This document shows, in pieces, positions 54,414 through 63,781 of a stretch of 64,000 nt of DNA (position 1 is the stretch's first letter; each line of letters opens with the position of its first letter). Position numbers and translations under genes: made by a program. The notes below the pieces were generated by a model. The model searched no databases. It worked only from the letters and a program-made list of their open reading frames with translations, and was not told where the DNA came from. Source of the DNA: Chitinophaga sancti (GTDB lineage Bacteria > Bacteroidota > Bacteroidia > Chitinophagales > Chitinophagaceae); the NCBI RefSeq assembly GCF_034087045.1, contig NZ_CP139247.1, forward strand, positions 6,102,001-6,166,000, read 5' to 3'.

Positions 54414-54782
54414 GATATAGGCTTAATTGTTACTGTTTTGGTTGATATTCTTTATAAAGAATATGGTCTGTAATGCAGCACGGATAGTGGTTAACATTAA
54501 TGCTGCAGTGGTTATTACGAATATACGAATGTATTGGAAATAAAAAATAAAATCACATAAAAATTCAAACAACACCCGCTCCAATTCATATTGACAATTA
54601 CGAAAATCGCCTTACCTTTCCATCAGGAACCACCAGCTCCAACTCGCATTCCAACAATTTCAACATCTCTGGAAGCACTCATGTTTCGTGACACCTGGTT
54701 ATTGAAAGCAAAATAATATCCACGATTCTCCGTATAAATAACCATGTAGCAGAATTTCCCTCACCATAAAATCTGAAAAACC
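54414..54782. promoter_or_regulatory. Divergent regulatory region of the adhesin operon and the GH71-like gene
   Basis: It carries a 20-base perfect palindrome, ATATTCTTTATAAAGAATAT, at 54445-54464, about 32 bases before the adhesin ATG on the minus strand. The rest is AT-rich up to about 54560. I see no small gene. An AAAATCTGAAAAACC sequence precedes the plus-strand start at 54783, without a Shine-Dalgarno. Confidence 0.45.
54445..54464. promoter_or_regulatory. Perfect palindromic operator candidate
   Basis: ATATTCTTTATAAAGAATAT is fully self-complementary over ten base pairs and lies where a regulator could cover the core promoter of the adhesin-toxin operon. An ECF sigma factor and an AraC-type protein are encoded nearby, but a dyad of this form suggests a dimeric HTH repressor. 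Confidence 0.5.
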
Positions 54783-56432
54783 ATGAAATCCATGCCTATG
54801 CTGCTATGGGCAGCACTGTTACTGCTATGCTTCGGTTGTAACAAACGAGAATCCTCCATTACTTTAAAAACCAGTGGATTATCCGTCACCAATGCCTCTC
54901 CTGCCGGAGATGTAGTAGGTAAAATTGTCGTGGGGTACCAGGGTTGGTTCGCCTGTACCGGAGATGGCTCTCCTATCAATGCATGGTGGCACTGGACGCA
55001 GGACTGGGCCCAAACACCCTCCTCTGCCAACAACGGTATTAAGTCCTGGCCGGATGTCAGGGATTATTCCAGCACCTTTCAAACCAGATGGCCCGCATTG
55101 GGCAATGGTTCGCCGGCAACCCTGTTTTCTTCCTACACCGACCAGACTGTGAACACACATTTTCGCTGGATGCAGGAAAATGACATCGATGCTGCCGCCC
55201 TGCAACGTTTCAACCCGAACGGACAGGAAGGTCCTATCCGCGATTCTGTCACCGCAAAGGTAAAACGCGCTGCTGAAGCTTATGGACGAAAGTTTTACAT
55301 TATGTACGATGTAAGCGGCTGGACTAATATGCAGACTGAAATCAAAGCTGACTGGCTGGCTAAGATGTCTGCCTACACTACGTCTTCCGCTTATGCCAGA
55401 CAGAATGATAAACCAGTTGTTTGTATCTGGGGATTTGGATTTAATGATGACAATCATCCATGGTCTGCAGCTATTTGCCTGGAAGTGATTAACTGGTTTA
55501 AGGCCCAGGGTTGTTATGTAATTGGCGGCGTGCCCACCCACTGGCGGGAAGAGAATAGTGACTCAAGACCTGCGTTCCTGAACACTTACAAAGCATTCAA
55601 TATGCTTTCTCCATGGATGGTAGGAAGAATTGGAAACGCAGGAGAGTCCGACAATTTCTTCACCAATGTAAATACGCCGGATCAGGCATATTGCAATGCG
55701 AATGGTATAGATTATCAACCCTGTGTATTGCCCGGTGATCTGCAGGAAAAACAACGCGCGCATGGCGACTTTATGTGGAGACAGTTTTATAATATGATCC
55801 GTGTAGGTTGCCAGGGAATTTATATCTCTATGTTTGACGAATACAATGAAGGTAACCAGATTGCAAAGACAGCAGAAAGTGCGGCCTTTGTTCCTGCAGG
55901 ATCCGGTTTTGTTACGCTGGATGAAGATGGTGTAGCCTGCTCCGCTGATTATTATTTAAGATTGACAGGTGATGGTGGCAGGATGCTGAAAGGCCTGATC
56001 ACCCTGACTGCTATCAGGCAAACGCCAACGGTACCTGGTGGTACGGCGAATAACCCGGTGGGAATGACGATCACTTTGAAAGGATCTAACAACCTGTATG
56101 TAAGTAGCGAAAACGGCACACAGGCAATGAATTGTAATCGCACGGCTGCCGGAGGCTGGGAACAGTTTTTGGTAGTTGATGCAGGAAATGGAAAGATTGC
56201 TTTGAAGTATGGTAATCTGTATGTCTCTTCTGAAAATGGATTACAGCCTATCACCTGTAATCGCACTGCGATTGGCGTGTGGGAACAGTTTGACTGGGTG
56301 ACGAATGCAGATGGGAGTATTTCATTGAAAGGGAATAATGGAATGTATATTTCCAGTGAGGATGGGTTACAACCCATGACTTGTAACAGGGCAACCGCTG
56401 GAGGATGGGAGTCCTTCAAAATAAATATGTAA
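54783..56432 (+). CDS. GH71/GH99-like glycoside hydrolase with fascin-like trefoil
   Basis: 549 residues. Lipobox LCFGCNK (Cys about 19). The catalytic part (about 40-400) has [42 protein letters not shown] and [15 protein letters not shown], as in bacterial GH71/99-related proteins acting on alpha-mannan or alpha-glucan linkages. The C-terminus (about 425-549) has three repeats of YVSSENG...CNRTA.GGWEQF, the pattern of fascin-type beta-trefoils used to bind carbohydrate. The substrate remains open. Confidence 0.78.
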   Translation: MKSMPMLLWAALLLLCFGCNKRESSITLKTSGLSVTNASPAGDVVGKIVVGYQGWFACTGDGSPINAWWHWTQDWAQTPSSANNGIKSWPDVRDYSSTFQTRWPALGNGSPATLFSSYTDQTVNTHFRWMQENDIDAAALQRFNPNGQEGPIRDSVTAKVKRAAEAYGRKFYIMYDVSGWTNMQTEIKADWLAKMSAYTTSSAYARQNDKPVVCIWGFGFNDDNHPWSAAICLEVINWFKAQGCYVIGGVPTHWREENSDSRPAFLNTYKAFNMLSPWMVGRIGNAGESDNFFTNVNTPDQAYCNANGIDYQPCVLPGDLQEKQRAHGDFMWRQFYNMIRVGCQGIYISMFDEYNEGNQIAKTAESAAFVPAGSGFVTLDEDGVACSADYYLRLTGDGGRMLKGLITLTAIRQTPTVPGGTANNPVGMTITLKGSNNLYVSSENGTQAMNCNRTAAGGWEQFLVVDAGNGKIALKYGNLYVSSENGLQPITCNRTAIGVWEQFDWVTNADGSISLKGNNGMYISSEDGLQPMTCNRATAGGWESFKINM

Positions 56433-56433
56433 A

Positions 56434-56475
56434 TTTAAAGACCCGCTTATTCTAATACATAAGCGGGTCTTTAAA
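56434..56475 (+). terminator. Terminator with a 17-base-pair stem
   Basis: TTTAAAGACCCGCTTAT (56434-56450) pairs perfectly with ATAAGCGGGTCTTTAAA (56459-56475) over an eight-base loop. It starts one base after the GH71-like stop. Its 3' arm is duplicated directly downstream. Confidence 0.8.
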
Positions 56476-56496
56476 AACATAAGCGGACCTTTAAAA
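56457..56496 (+). repeat. Tandem duplication of the terminator 3' arm
   Basis: ACATAAGCGGGTCTTTAAAA (56457-56476) is followed at once by ACATAAGCGGACCTTTAAAA (56477-56496), with one change. The 5' arm could pair with either copy. The second copy ends four bases before the AraC-gene ATG. Confidence 0.8.
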
Positions 56497-56500
56497 AATT

Positions 56501-57286
56501 ATGCAGGAATATATCAGCATGCGGATTGCTGTTCCGCCCACATGGGAACAGGTTTTCTCTCACTTTTACTATGCTGCGAATCTTAGCAGGGTTCCGGTGG
56601 AGAAGCATTTGTTACCTGCTTTTCAGTCTATCATGGTATTCAATTTTGGACCGCCGGTACCCTTGAAATATGGGAATGAGCAGTTCCAGGCCATTGAGAA
56701 AACACTCGTGCTTGGCCCGGTTAAACTGTCTATGAAATATACCATGCCTGCCGGGAGTAAGATATTGGTGGCGAATTTTAAAGATGATGCATTTTATCGT
56801 TTTTTTGGAAAACCTTTACAACATTATTTGACTGATCCGGATAAGTTAATTCAGACACATTGTTTTGCTGATCTTTGGCAGGAGTTGAATGTAATTGAAG
56901 ATCCTGCTTTGCAGGTGGAGAAATTATTGGATTTTTCGGGGTTGTATCTTTGTGAGCGGGATCCGGCAGCAGCAAATATTATTGAGAATGGTTTTAATGA
57001 TAACCCGAAACAAATTGCGGTGAAGACCGCGCAAAGTGAAAGAACGATACAGCTGAATTATAAAAAGTATTTAGGGTTCAGTTCGAAAGAGGTAAACAGG
57101 TATCAGCGGTTTCAAAAGGCCATCGGGATGCTGGTACCCGGAAAGACGCCGGATTGGTTTGAGGTGATAGAGGAATGCGGGTATTATGATCAGAGCCATC
57201 TGATTAAAGATTTTACGCATTATGTAGGCATATCGCCGCAGGTGTATTGGCAATTGCAGGATGTGATGTGTAGGGCGGGTAGCTAA
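56501..57286 (+). CDS. AraC-family transcriptional regulator
   Basis: 261 residues. A ligand-domain-like N-terminus (residues 1-150) is followed by a two-helix-turn-helix AraC domain (about 155-255) with KTAQSERTIQLNYKKYLGFS, EECGYYDQSHLIKDFTHYVG and ISPQVYW. It should activate or repress neighbouring genes, perhaps the glycoside hydrolases. The start lies right behind the duplicated terminator arm, so read-through from the GH71-like gene may be its expression route. Confidence 0.87.
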   Translation: MQEYISMRIAVPPTWEQVFSHFYYAANLSRVPVEKHLLPAFQSIMVFNFGPPVPLKYGNEQFQAIEKTLVLGPVKLSMKYTMPAGSKILVANFKDDAFYRFFGKPLQHYLTDPDKLIQTHCFADLWQELNVIEDPALQVEKLLDFSGLYLCERDPAAANIIENGFNDNPKQIAVKTAQSERTIQLNYKKYLGFSSKEVNRYQRFQKAIGMLVPGKTPDWFEVIEECGYYDQSHLIKDFTHYVGISPQVYWQLQDVMCRAGS

Positions 57287-57310
57287 AAATCCATCATTTT
57301 AACTCAATAC

Positions 57311-57341
57311 AAAAAAAAGGCGCCACCTTTGCGATGACGCC
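57311..57341 (-). terminator. Terminator of the GH128-like gene
   Basis: On the minus strand GGCG-TCATC...GGTGG-CGCC forms a stem with one internal mismatch, followed by eight T. It lies about 20 bases after the stop. Confidence 0.65.
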
Positions 57342-57363
57342 CATCCTGAAACTGAAAAATATA

Positions 57364-58224
57364 CTATTGCGCTGCTTTAATATTATTATTCGGCTCATGA
57401 TCCGCATACCATTTCCCCAACGTCGTCAAATTTCCACCTGCATCTATCAAAGAAGACGGCCATAACCGTGCACTCGTTGGTGAACTGGAAAACCATGAAT
57501 AACGCTGTACATAAGGCAATGAATCCAGCTTTGGTAATAAACGCTGCATAAAGCCCAGCACCTGGTCAGGGGTATACATATTTCCTTCTACAGTATTTGC
57601 ATTGTCATCTACTGTAGCGAACTCGGTGATCCAGATAGGCTTATGGTACTTGTTGTACAAATCAGACAATACAGATACAAAATGTGTATCATCCAATCCT
57701 ACATACATATGTACACAAATGAAATCTACACGATAATTCTTCACGATACAGGAATCGAGAAAATCGTATATCCATTTCTGTGTAGGCCATGCAGCAGCAG
57801 GACTACCCAGTGGTAAACCGATGCTTTCCAGTTTAGGCCAGAGTTCCAGGGCTTTTGCCACCGTCATGTTGGATTGGTCAGAAAGATCTGGTTCATTGAA
57901 ACCAAGGATGTACTTAACTTTCCCCTGCGCTTTCAGGTTGTTGACATAAGCAATGTTTGCGTCTGTAACATTGCCTGAGCCCCAGAACATAGTTACAAAT
58001 TCAGCATTTTGTGGTGCAACATCCAGGGGCGCATCTGTACCCCAGGTATAGAACCAGTTGGCTTTCAGTTTTACAATGTTTCCGTTCCAGGTACCGTCTG
58101 TGGTATAGGTGCTAAAGCAGGCACCTTTTTTACCGTTGTTCGTGCTGGTTGTTGTTGTGTCATCTTTCTTGCTGCAGGCAAAAAGCAGGGTGAGGGAAAG
58201 AATGAGAAGAGCATTGGTTTTCAT
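57364..58224 (-). CDS. Secreted glycoside hydrolase, Asl1/GH128-like
   Basis: 286 residues. Lipobox LLFACSKK (Cys about 16) and a Thr/Asn-rich linker precede the TIM-barrel domain: KANWFYTWGTDAP, FVTMFWGSG, ILGFNEPDLSDQSNM (acid/base Glu), and KPIWITEFATVD (nucleophile Glu), ending YSWFSSSPTSARLW. These match the glycosyl hydrolase catalytic core of the Asl1/GH128 type, which cleaves beta-1,3-glucan. A surface-anchored laminarin or fungal-wall hydrolase is the best reading. Confidence 0.82.
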   Translation of the reverse strand: MKTNALLILSLTLLFACSKKDDTTTTSTNNGKKGACFSTYTTDGTWNGNIVKLKANWFYTWGTDAPLDVAPQNAEFVTMFWGSGNVTDANIAYVNNLKAQGKVKYILGFNEPDLSDQSNMTVAKALELWPKLESIGLPLGSPAAAWPTQKWIYDFLDSCIVKNYRVDFICVHMYVGLDDTHFVSVLSDLYNKYHKPIWITEFATVDDNANTVEGNMYTPDQVLGFMQRLLPKLDSLPYVQRYSWFSSSPTSARLWPSSLIDAGGNLTTLGKWYADHEPNNNIKAAQ

Positions 58225-58257
58225 AGATTAGGCTACTACAGTGAGTGATTAAAGGAA

Positions 58258-58265
58258 CAAAATTA
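58258..58265 (-). promoter_or_regulatory. Candidate -7 element of the GH128-like gene
   Basis: On the minus strand the sequence reads TAATTTTG, an exact fit to TAnnTTTG, about 34 bases before the ATG. No TTTG is seen at the -33 distance. Confidence 0.4.
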
Positions 58266-58329
58266 ATAAAAGAAAATCTATATTTATAAAAGTTAAGTAG
58301 CCAATGATAATTCCAACCAAAACCCTTGT

Positions 58330-58869
58330 TTATTCCAACCTCGCCTCTTTCAACGTTTCATTCCCGGCCAAATCTACCGCCACAGCAACTACTTTGCCGC
58401 CTGATGGCAAACTCCCTGCCTTATAATACCAATCCACGCCATTCCTGCCTAAAACCGCCTTTCCACGTTCCAGCATAGTACCCGCCGCATCATGTACCCG
58501 TACTTCCACCTCTGCTACCCTGAATTCATCCTTTGCAGTTACCACCACATCTGTCTCTTCGAACCTGATCTGCTGTATCTCCGGAGATTTATAAGCATCC
58601 TTTACCGCCATATTATAAGCATTCTGGCCCGGTCCTGCCAGTGATTTATAATACGCTTTCAGTGCAGGATCTTTTATAATCGCCTGCGCATAAGCTGCTG
58701 CAATGGTCATCTTATACCTGGCTTCCAGCTGCTTCTTTGTCGGCTTTTTCTTTGACGGGCCACGTTTCTTGGCCATGATAATCTGGCCATTTCGTTCGTA
58801 AATAGTGAGTTGATCGCCGAGTGTACCACGGACGAGTTGGAGGAGTATGTTGTCCTTTACTAGCGCCAT
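58330..58869 (-). CDS. Hypothetical protein with basic linker
   Basis: 179 residues from ATG 58869 (MALVKDNILLQLVRGTLGDQ); an earlier ATG at 58941 would extend into repeats. It begins like small Bacteroidota proteins with a VRGTLGDQLTIYERNGQIIM segment, then a Lys-rich stretch (AKKRGPSKKKPTKKQLEARY) and a C-terminal beta-rich domain (VEVRVHDAAGTMLERGKAV, VAVAVDLAGN) similar to Ig-like folds. I do not recognise a function. ATTCCAACC around the stop is repeated 22 bases downstream (58310-58318). Confidence 0.65.
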   Translation of the reverse strand: MALVKDNILLQLVRGTLGDQLTIYERNGQIIMAKKRGPSKKKPTKKQLEARYKMTIAAAYAQAIIKDPALKAYYKSLAGPGQNAYNMAVKDAYKSPEIQQIRFEETDVVVTAKDEFRVAEVEVRVHDAAGTMLERGKAVLGRNGVDWYYKAGSLPSGGKVVAVAVDLAGNETLKEARLE

Positions 58870-58918
58870 AACAAACAATTTTGAGGTTACATAGACAATA
58901 TTATAACCTTCTACCGAA

Positions 58919-59080
58919 CTATAGTGCAACTTCGTTACCAAATGAGTATTAATACTTCACTATAAGTGCACCTCAATATCGATTTGATATACAAGTGAGC
59001 TTTTAATGTACTTATGGTGTACTTATGGTGTACTTATGGAAATGAAGCTACGCTATAGGTTCACTATACCTTTGCTATAC
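58919..59080. repeat. Helically phased 11-base iterons
   Basis: TGTACTTATGG is repeated exactly three times at 59007, 59018 and 59029. After a short spacer a second series follows: CTATAGGTTCA, CTATACCTTTG and CTATACATTAA at 59053, 59064 and 59075, again with an 11-base period. Two further CTATAnGTGCA words are at about 58919 and 58960. The array lies between the phosphoketolase 3' end and the start of the hypothetical gene. Confidence 0.8.
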
Positions 59081-59097
59081 ATTAAGGATATCTCATT

Positions 59098-61401
59098 TTA
59101 ATCACTCCATTTCCAGTTTGTTATCTCGGGCATGTCTTCTAAATGCTCCCTTATATATGCATCATGCTCCGTTAATTTATTTTTAAACAAATCAATCACC
59201 GCATCCCCGTCCAAACCGGGCACCCGCCTGATCGCCTCCATCGCCAGATGATACCTGCTCATATTATTCAACACCACCATATCAAACGGTGTTGTCGTTG
59301 TTCCCTCTTCCATAAACCCTCTCACATGAAATCTTACCGGATCCGGCCTTCCATGCACCAGGTCATGTATGATCCTCACATACCCATGGAATGCAAATAT
59401 CACTGGCTGTGTATCTGTAAATAAATCAGTGAACCGCTCCGACTCCATACCATGCGGATGACTTGCCTTTGGAGACAATGCCATCAGGTCAACCACATTC
59501 ACCACCCTCACTTTCAACGATGGCAAATGCTTTCTCAACAACCACGCTGCCGCCACCGTTTCCAATGTAGGTACATCTCCCGCACAACCCAATACCACAT
59601 CCGGCGCTCCATCATCACCATTCCCCGCCCATTCCCACACCGAAGCACCATGTGTACAATGCTGTATGGCCGAATCCATATCCAGCCACTGCAATTCTGG
59701 TTGCTTACCCGCTACAATCAGGTTTACATAATCACGACTGCGAAGACAATGATCCAATACTGACAATAAACAATTTGCATCCGGTGGTAAATAGATCCTG
59801 ATCACATGGCTCTTCTTATTCACCACTGTATCTATAAACCCTGGCCCCTGATGACTATACCCATTATGATCCTGTCGCCAGCTATGTGATGTCAGTAAAT
59901 AATTCAATGATGCCACCGGTTGCCGCCACGGCAATTCCCGGCAGGTCTTCAGCCACTTTGCATGCTGGTTGAACATAGAATCAATGATCGTTATGAACGC
60001 TTCATAACAGGGGAATATCCCATGTCTGCCTGAGAGCAGGTACCCCTCCAGCCATCCCTGACACAGGTGTTCACTCAATACTTCCATCACTTTTCCATCA
60101 TGAGAAAGATGATCATCATCCGGCAGGATCGTCTCTGCCGTCATCCGGTTGGTTACTTCAAACACCGCTCCCAGCCTGTTTGAATTCGTTTCGTCCGGAC
60201 AAAATAACCGGAAGTTGTTATTTGCTAAAAAAATATCTCTCAGTAACTTTCCTGCCTCTACTGTCGCCTCTCCCGTAGTCATTCCCGGTTTTACTACCGG
60301 CAATGCATACCTGCGAAAATCAGGCAGATGTAAATCCTCTAATAACTTGCCTCCATTTGCATATGGTATCGCACTCATGCGCTTCTCTCCTGATGGAGGC
60401 AGTTCTGCCAATGAATCAATCAATTTGCCATTCGCATCAAATAAAGTTGATGGATCATAGCTCCGTAACCATTCTTCTAATAATGCCAGTTGCGCAGGAT
60501 CTTTTTTCACATCTGTCAATGGCACCTGGTGTGCTCTGAAGGTGCCTTCGATTGCTTTTCCTTTCCACTCCTTTGGCCCGGTCCACCCCTTTGGTGTACG
60601 CAGAATGATCATTGGCCAATGCTTCTCCTGCGAAGAATTTTGTATCGCCCTGATCTGTGCATATGCCAGATCTAAGGCCCCTGCCATCAAATTATGCATC
60701 TCCATCGGATCATCTCCCTCCACAAACAAAGCCTCATATCCATGCCCTGCAAATAAATCGGCCAATGCCCCATCAGACATCCTTGCCATCACTGTAGGTC
60801 CTGATATCTTATATCCATTCAGGTGCAGAATAGGCAACACCGCTCCATCTCTTTTGGGATTCAGAAATTCTATCGACTTCCAGCTACCTGCCAATGGGCC
60901 TGTCTCTGCTTCTCCATCTCCCACCACGCATACCGCTATCAGATCAGGATGATCAAACACGGCCCCAAAAGCATGTGCCAGCGAATACCCCAGCTCTCCA
61001 CCCTCATGTATGGACCCGGGCGTATGTGCGCTCACGTGACTGGGTATACCTCCCGGTGTGGAGAACTGTCTGAAGAATAAATTCAACCCTGCCTCATCCT
61101 GTGTAATATGCGGATAGATCTCTGAATACGTACCTTCCAGGTATGTATTCGCGAGCAATGCCGGCGCACCATGTCCCGGGCCACAGATATAAATGATACT
61201 CGCCTCTGTTTGCCGGATCAGTCTATTCAGGTGTACATAAATAAAATTCAGGCCGGGCGAAGTGCCCCAATGCCCCAATAATCTGGGCTTAATATGTTCC
61301 GCTTTTAATGGTTCTTTTAATAACGGGTTTGCCTGTAAATATATCTGGCAGGCTGCCAGGTAATTTGTCGCTTCCCAATAACGATGTAGTAGTTCTAACA
61401 T
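59098..61401 (-). CDS. xfp: Xylulose-5-phosphate/fructose-6-phosphate phosphoketolase
   Basis: 767 residues from ATG 61401 ([15 protein letters not shown]). [11 protein letters not shown] is the ThDP site; [16 protein letters not shown] and [17 protein letters not shown] are the two family signatures. It splits xylulose-5-P (and perhaps fructose-6-P) with phosphate into acetyl phosphate plus glyceraldehyde-3-P (or erythrose-4-P). The acetate kinase gene ends one base upstream of the ATG, so the pair should convert sugar phosphate to acetate and ATP. Confidence 0.93.
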   Translation of the reverse strand: MLELLHRYWEATNYLAACQIYLQANPLLKEPLKAEHIKPRLLGHWGTSPGLNFIYVHLNRLIRQTEASIIYICGPGHGAPALLANTYLEGTYSEIYPHITQDEAGLNLFFRQFSTPGGIPSHVSAHTPGSIHEGGELGYSLAHAFGAVFDHPDLIAVCVVGDGEAETGPLAGSWKSIEFLNPKRDGAVLPILHLNGYKISGPTVMARMSDGALADLFAGHGYEALFVEGDDPMEMHNLMAGALDLAYAQIRAIQNSSQEKHWPMIILRTPKGWTGPKEWKGKAIEGTFRAHQVPLTDVKKDPAQLALLEEWLRSYDPSTLFDANGKLIDSLAELPPSGEKRMSAIPYANGGKLLEDLHLPDFRRYALPVVKPGMTTGEATVEAGKLLRDIFLANNNFRLFCPDETNSNRLGAVFEVTNRMTAETILPDDDHLSHDGKVMEVLSEHLCQGWLEGYLLSGRHGIFPCYEAFITIIDSMFNQHAKWLKTCRELPWRQPVASLNYLLTSHSWRQDHNGYSHQGPGFIDTVVNKKSHVIRIYLPPDANCLLSVLDHCLRSRDYVNLIVAGKQPELQWLDMDSAIQHCTHGASVWEWAGNGDDGAPDVVLGCAGDVPTLETVAAAWLLRKHLPSLKVRVVNVVDLMALSPKASHPHGMESERFTDLFTDTQPVIFAFHGYVRIIHDLVHGRPDPVRFHVRGFMEEGTTTTPFDMVVLNNMSRYHLAMEAIRRVPGLDGDAVIDLFKNKLTEHDAYIREHLEDMPEITNWKWSD

Positions 61402-61402
61402 A

Positions 61403-62518
61403 TTATATGAAGGTTTGCGTGTGTTGTGCAATCATTAGCTCTTCATTGGTTTTCATTACACGGACGGTAACCGTGCTTTCATTGGCTGATATAATTTTTG
61501 CTTTCTCTTCGTTGGCCATTACATTGATAACTATACCTAAAAATTCAAGTCCTTTACAAATGCGACTTCTGATCGTTGCAGCATGTTCGCCGATCCCTCC
61601 TGTAAATACCAAGGTATCTACTCCTCCTAATACCGCCGCCAGCGCTCCGATGTTTTTTCGTACATGATAGCAGAACATGAGAATCGCCTCTGCTGCCTGC
61701 GGATGCTTATCTTCCTGCTCCAGTAACTGCTGCACATCCCCACTTTCTTCTGACACCGCTTTTAATCCCGATGATTTATTCAGCATACGCGACAGCTCAC
61801 TCCCCGTCATACCTTTCTCTTCTAACAGGTACAGCAGTACCCCGGGATCCAGATCGCCCGCCCTTGTGCTCATCATCAACCCTCCTATGGGTGTCATACC
61901 CATGGTGGTATCCACACTCCTGCCCTCCTGTATGGCGGCAAGACTAGCCCCATTGCCCAGATGCGCAATGATGACCCTATTCCCCGGTGACAATGGTTGT
62001 AACTGCTGCATAATGGATTCATAAGACAAGCCATGAAATCCATAGTGGATCACCCCCTCCTTCCACAATGCTCTTGGCAAAGGATAGTGCCGTGCTTCAA
62101 ATGGCATATGCTGATGAAAAGCCGTATCAAAACATCCTACCTGCTTCACAGCTGGAAACGCCTCCTGCAATGCATGTATCACATCCAGCGAGGGCGGTAT
62201 ATGCAAAGGCGCCAAAGGAACCAGTTCTTTCAACGATTGTAAAACACCGTCATCCAGTATAACCGGGTCAAAATGCTTTTCACCACCCTGTACAATGCGA
62301 TGGCCGATAATACGTACATCGTATGACCGGGCTTGCAACACCCTCACCACCTCCGCTGCTGCCTCCTTCATCGTCACCGCACCATGCTCATGCCTTTCGT
62401 CACCAATCTCTGTATAACCATCTGTTACATTACCCAATAAAAGCTGTTCCAGTTCTAAAGAATACAAAGCAAACTTCAAACTGGAAGATCCACAGTTCAC
62501 CGTCAATATCGTTTCCAT
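61403..62518 (-). CDS. ackA: Acetate kinase
   Basis: 371 residues. [13 protein letters not shown] (phosphate loop), [29 protein letters not shown], and [15 protein letters not shown] are the family motifs. It transfers phosphate from acetyl phosphate to ADP. Slightly shorter than the usual about 400 residues but with all motifs present. Middle gene of the PAS-ackA-xfp operon. Confidence 0.95.
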   Translation of the reverse strand: METILTVNCGSSSLKFALYSLELEQLLLGNVTDGYTEIGDERHEHGAVTMKEAAAEVVRVLQARSYDVRIIGHRIVQGGEKHFDPVILDDGVLQSLKELVPLAPLHIPPSLDVIHALQEAFPAVKQVGCFDTAFHQHMPFEARHYPLPRALWKEGVIHYGFHGLSYESIMQQLQPLSPGNRVIIAHLGNGASLAAIQEGRSVDTTMGMTPIGGLMMSTRAGDLDPGVLLYLLEEKGMTGSELSRMLNKSSGLKAVSEESGDVQQLLEQEDKHPQAAEAILMFCYHVRKNIGALAAVLGGVDTLVFTGGIGEHAATIRSRICKGLEFLGIVINVMANEEKAKIISANESTVTVRVMKTNEELMIAQHTQTFI

Positions 62519-62529
62519 GGCAGAACATG

Positions 62530-63078
62530 TTATTTTCCCAAACGGGTATCCAAATCCACATCATCAGGATTCTCCACAACCGGCACTTCACGGTCTACAG
62601 AGTGCCCCATAATGGGGTTCAGGTAATTGTTGTATACGCCGAGCAATCCATCCACCACATTGTCAGGTCCTAAAATCGGGCTATAGGAAAATGCGTAGGA
62701 AATGTCTTCGTCATCCTCTTCTTTTTTCATGATGAAAAAACTACCTTTTATGAAGGAACCTGCATTTTCTGCCACCGCAGCTGTGGCCACAGGGGCTAAC
62801 CGCATCCATTCATCCGCCCATATTTCAGATGCAGGACGCCCTAGTACGGAAGGATGTCCCTTGCCTGCAAATGGAATGAATGCATCGTTGTAAAGATGTA
62901 TGAATTGCTCTCCCCACCAGATAAACATAGGTTGCACCGAAGTGAGCATAATACGTACAGCAGTGCGTAAATGAGGTGGCCATGTATCAGGAGTACCGAC
63001 AATATTGTTTTCCCATTGATAGATGTGCATCAATTGTCCGGTCTCCCCACCATTCACAAATAATTCTTTTGGGTCCAT
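62530..63078 (-). CDS. Stand-alone PAS-domain protein
   Basis: 182 residues. GTPDTWPPHLRTAVRIMLTS and PMFIWWGEQFIHLYNDAFIP, then LGRPASEIWADEWMRLAP, match the first PAS domain of many hybrid sensor kinases, but the protein ends without a kinase part. It may be a small ligand sensor or a remnant of a larger kinase. It precedes ackA by 11 bases in the same operon. Confidence 0.75.
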   Translation of the reverse strand: MDPKELFVNGGETGQLMHIYQWENNIVGTPDTWPPHLRTAVRIMLTSVQPMFIWWGEQFIHLYNDAFIPFAGKGHPSVLGRPASEIWADEWMRLAPVATAAVAENAGSFIKGSFFIMKKEEDDEDISYAFSYSPILGPDNVVDGLLGVYNNYLNPIMGHSVDREVPVVENPDDVDLDTRLGK

Positions 63079-63230
63079 GCGTATCTTTTACAATACCTAC
63101 TCACTAATCATGCCTAAGGAATATGTTCACCTTTAATAATAATTAACATCTTATTAGTTATTTATTGAGTATTTTAGATAGTTCTTACTTTCATACACCA
63201 CTCTTCTGCTCACCTTTAAATTTTAACCAT

Positions 63231-63650
63231 ATGAAACAGCAGCAGACAGTTTTAATCATTGATGATGACGCAGATGACAGGCTTTTTTTGACAGAAGCAA
63301 TCACAGATGTTGTACCCGGATCACGCATGCATAGCTGTAACAGCGGTATAGAAGCCCTGGACCTGTTGAGTAAAAAGAAGATCGCCTTACCTGATTTTAT
63401 TTTCCTTGACCTGAACATGCCTAAGATGAATGGAAAAGAATGCCTCGTGGAATTAAAAGGGCTCTTGCGCCAGACATTCACCAAGATTATTATTATGAGT
63501 ACATCGGATATGAAACGGGATATCGACGATGCGCTCAAACTAGGTGCTCATGTATTCTTTACAAAACCCGGCACTTACACGGAACTGTGTAACCATGTCA
63601 AGAAGATCTTTTACTGTAAATCGGCTCCACTTAGTTTTGAACTGAAATAG
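63231..63650 (+). CDS. Single-domain response regulator
   Basis: 139 residues from ATG 63231 (MKQQQTVLIIDDDADD); an upstream in-frame start is in the divergent leader. Receiver domain only: acidic pocket Asp11-Asp13, phosphoacceptor Asp60 (FIFLDLNMPKMNG), Thr/Ser at STSD and Lys in FFTKPG. There is no output domain; such Rcp/CheY-like proteins relay phosphate from hybrid or bacteriophytochrome-type kinases. It is divergent from the PAS-ackA-xfp operon. Confidence 0.87.
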   Translation: MKQQQTVLIIDDDADDRLFLTEAITDVVPGSRMHSCNSGIEALDLLSKKKIALPDFIFLDLNMPKMNGKECLVELKGLLRQTFTKIIIMSTSDMKRDIDDALKLGAHVFFTKPGTYTELCNHVKKIFYCKSAPLSFELK

Positions 63651-63781
63651 GTAATTTTTCATTGAATTTGAAACTACAGTCACCTTGTAGCAACTCCATA
63701 GTTTCCCCTGGGAAACCAGGTGTCCGTTTTCCATTATCTTTTATTGTCCGATCTTTGCGGCACGAAAAAAAGGAGTAAACA

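Noticed and set aside
63701..63720. Terminator after the single-domain response regulator
   Set aside because: GTTTCCC/GGGAAAC and CCTGG/CCAGG are overlapping short stems without a T-run; too weak to call.
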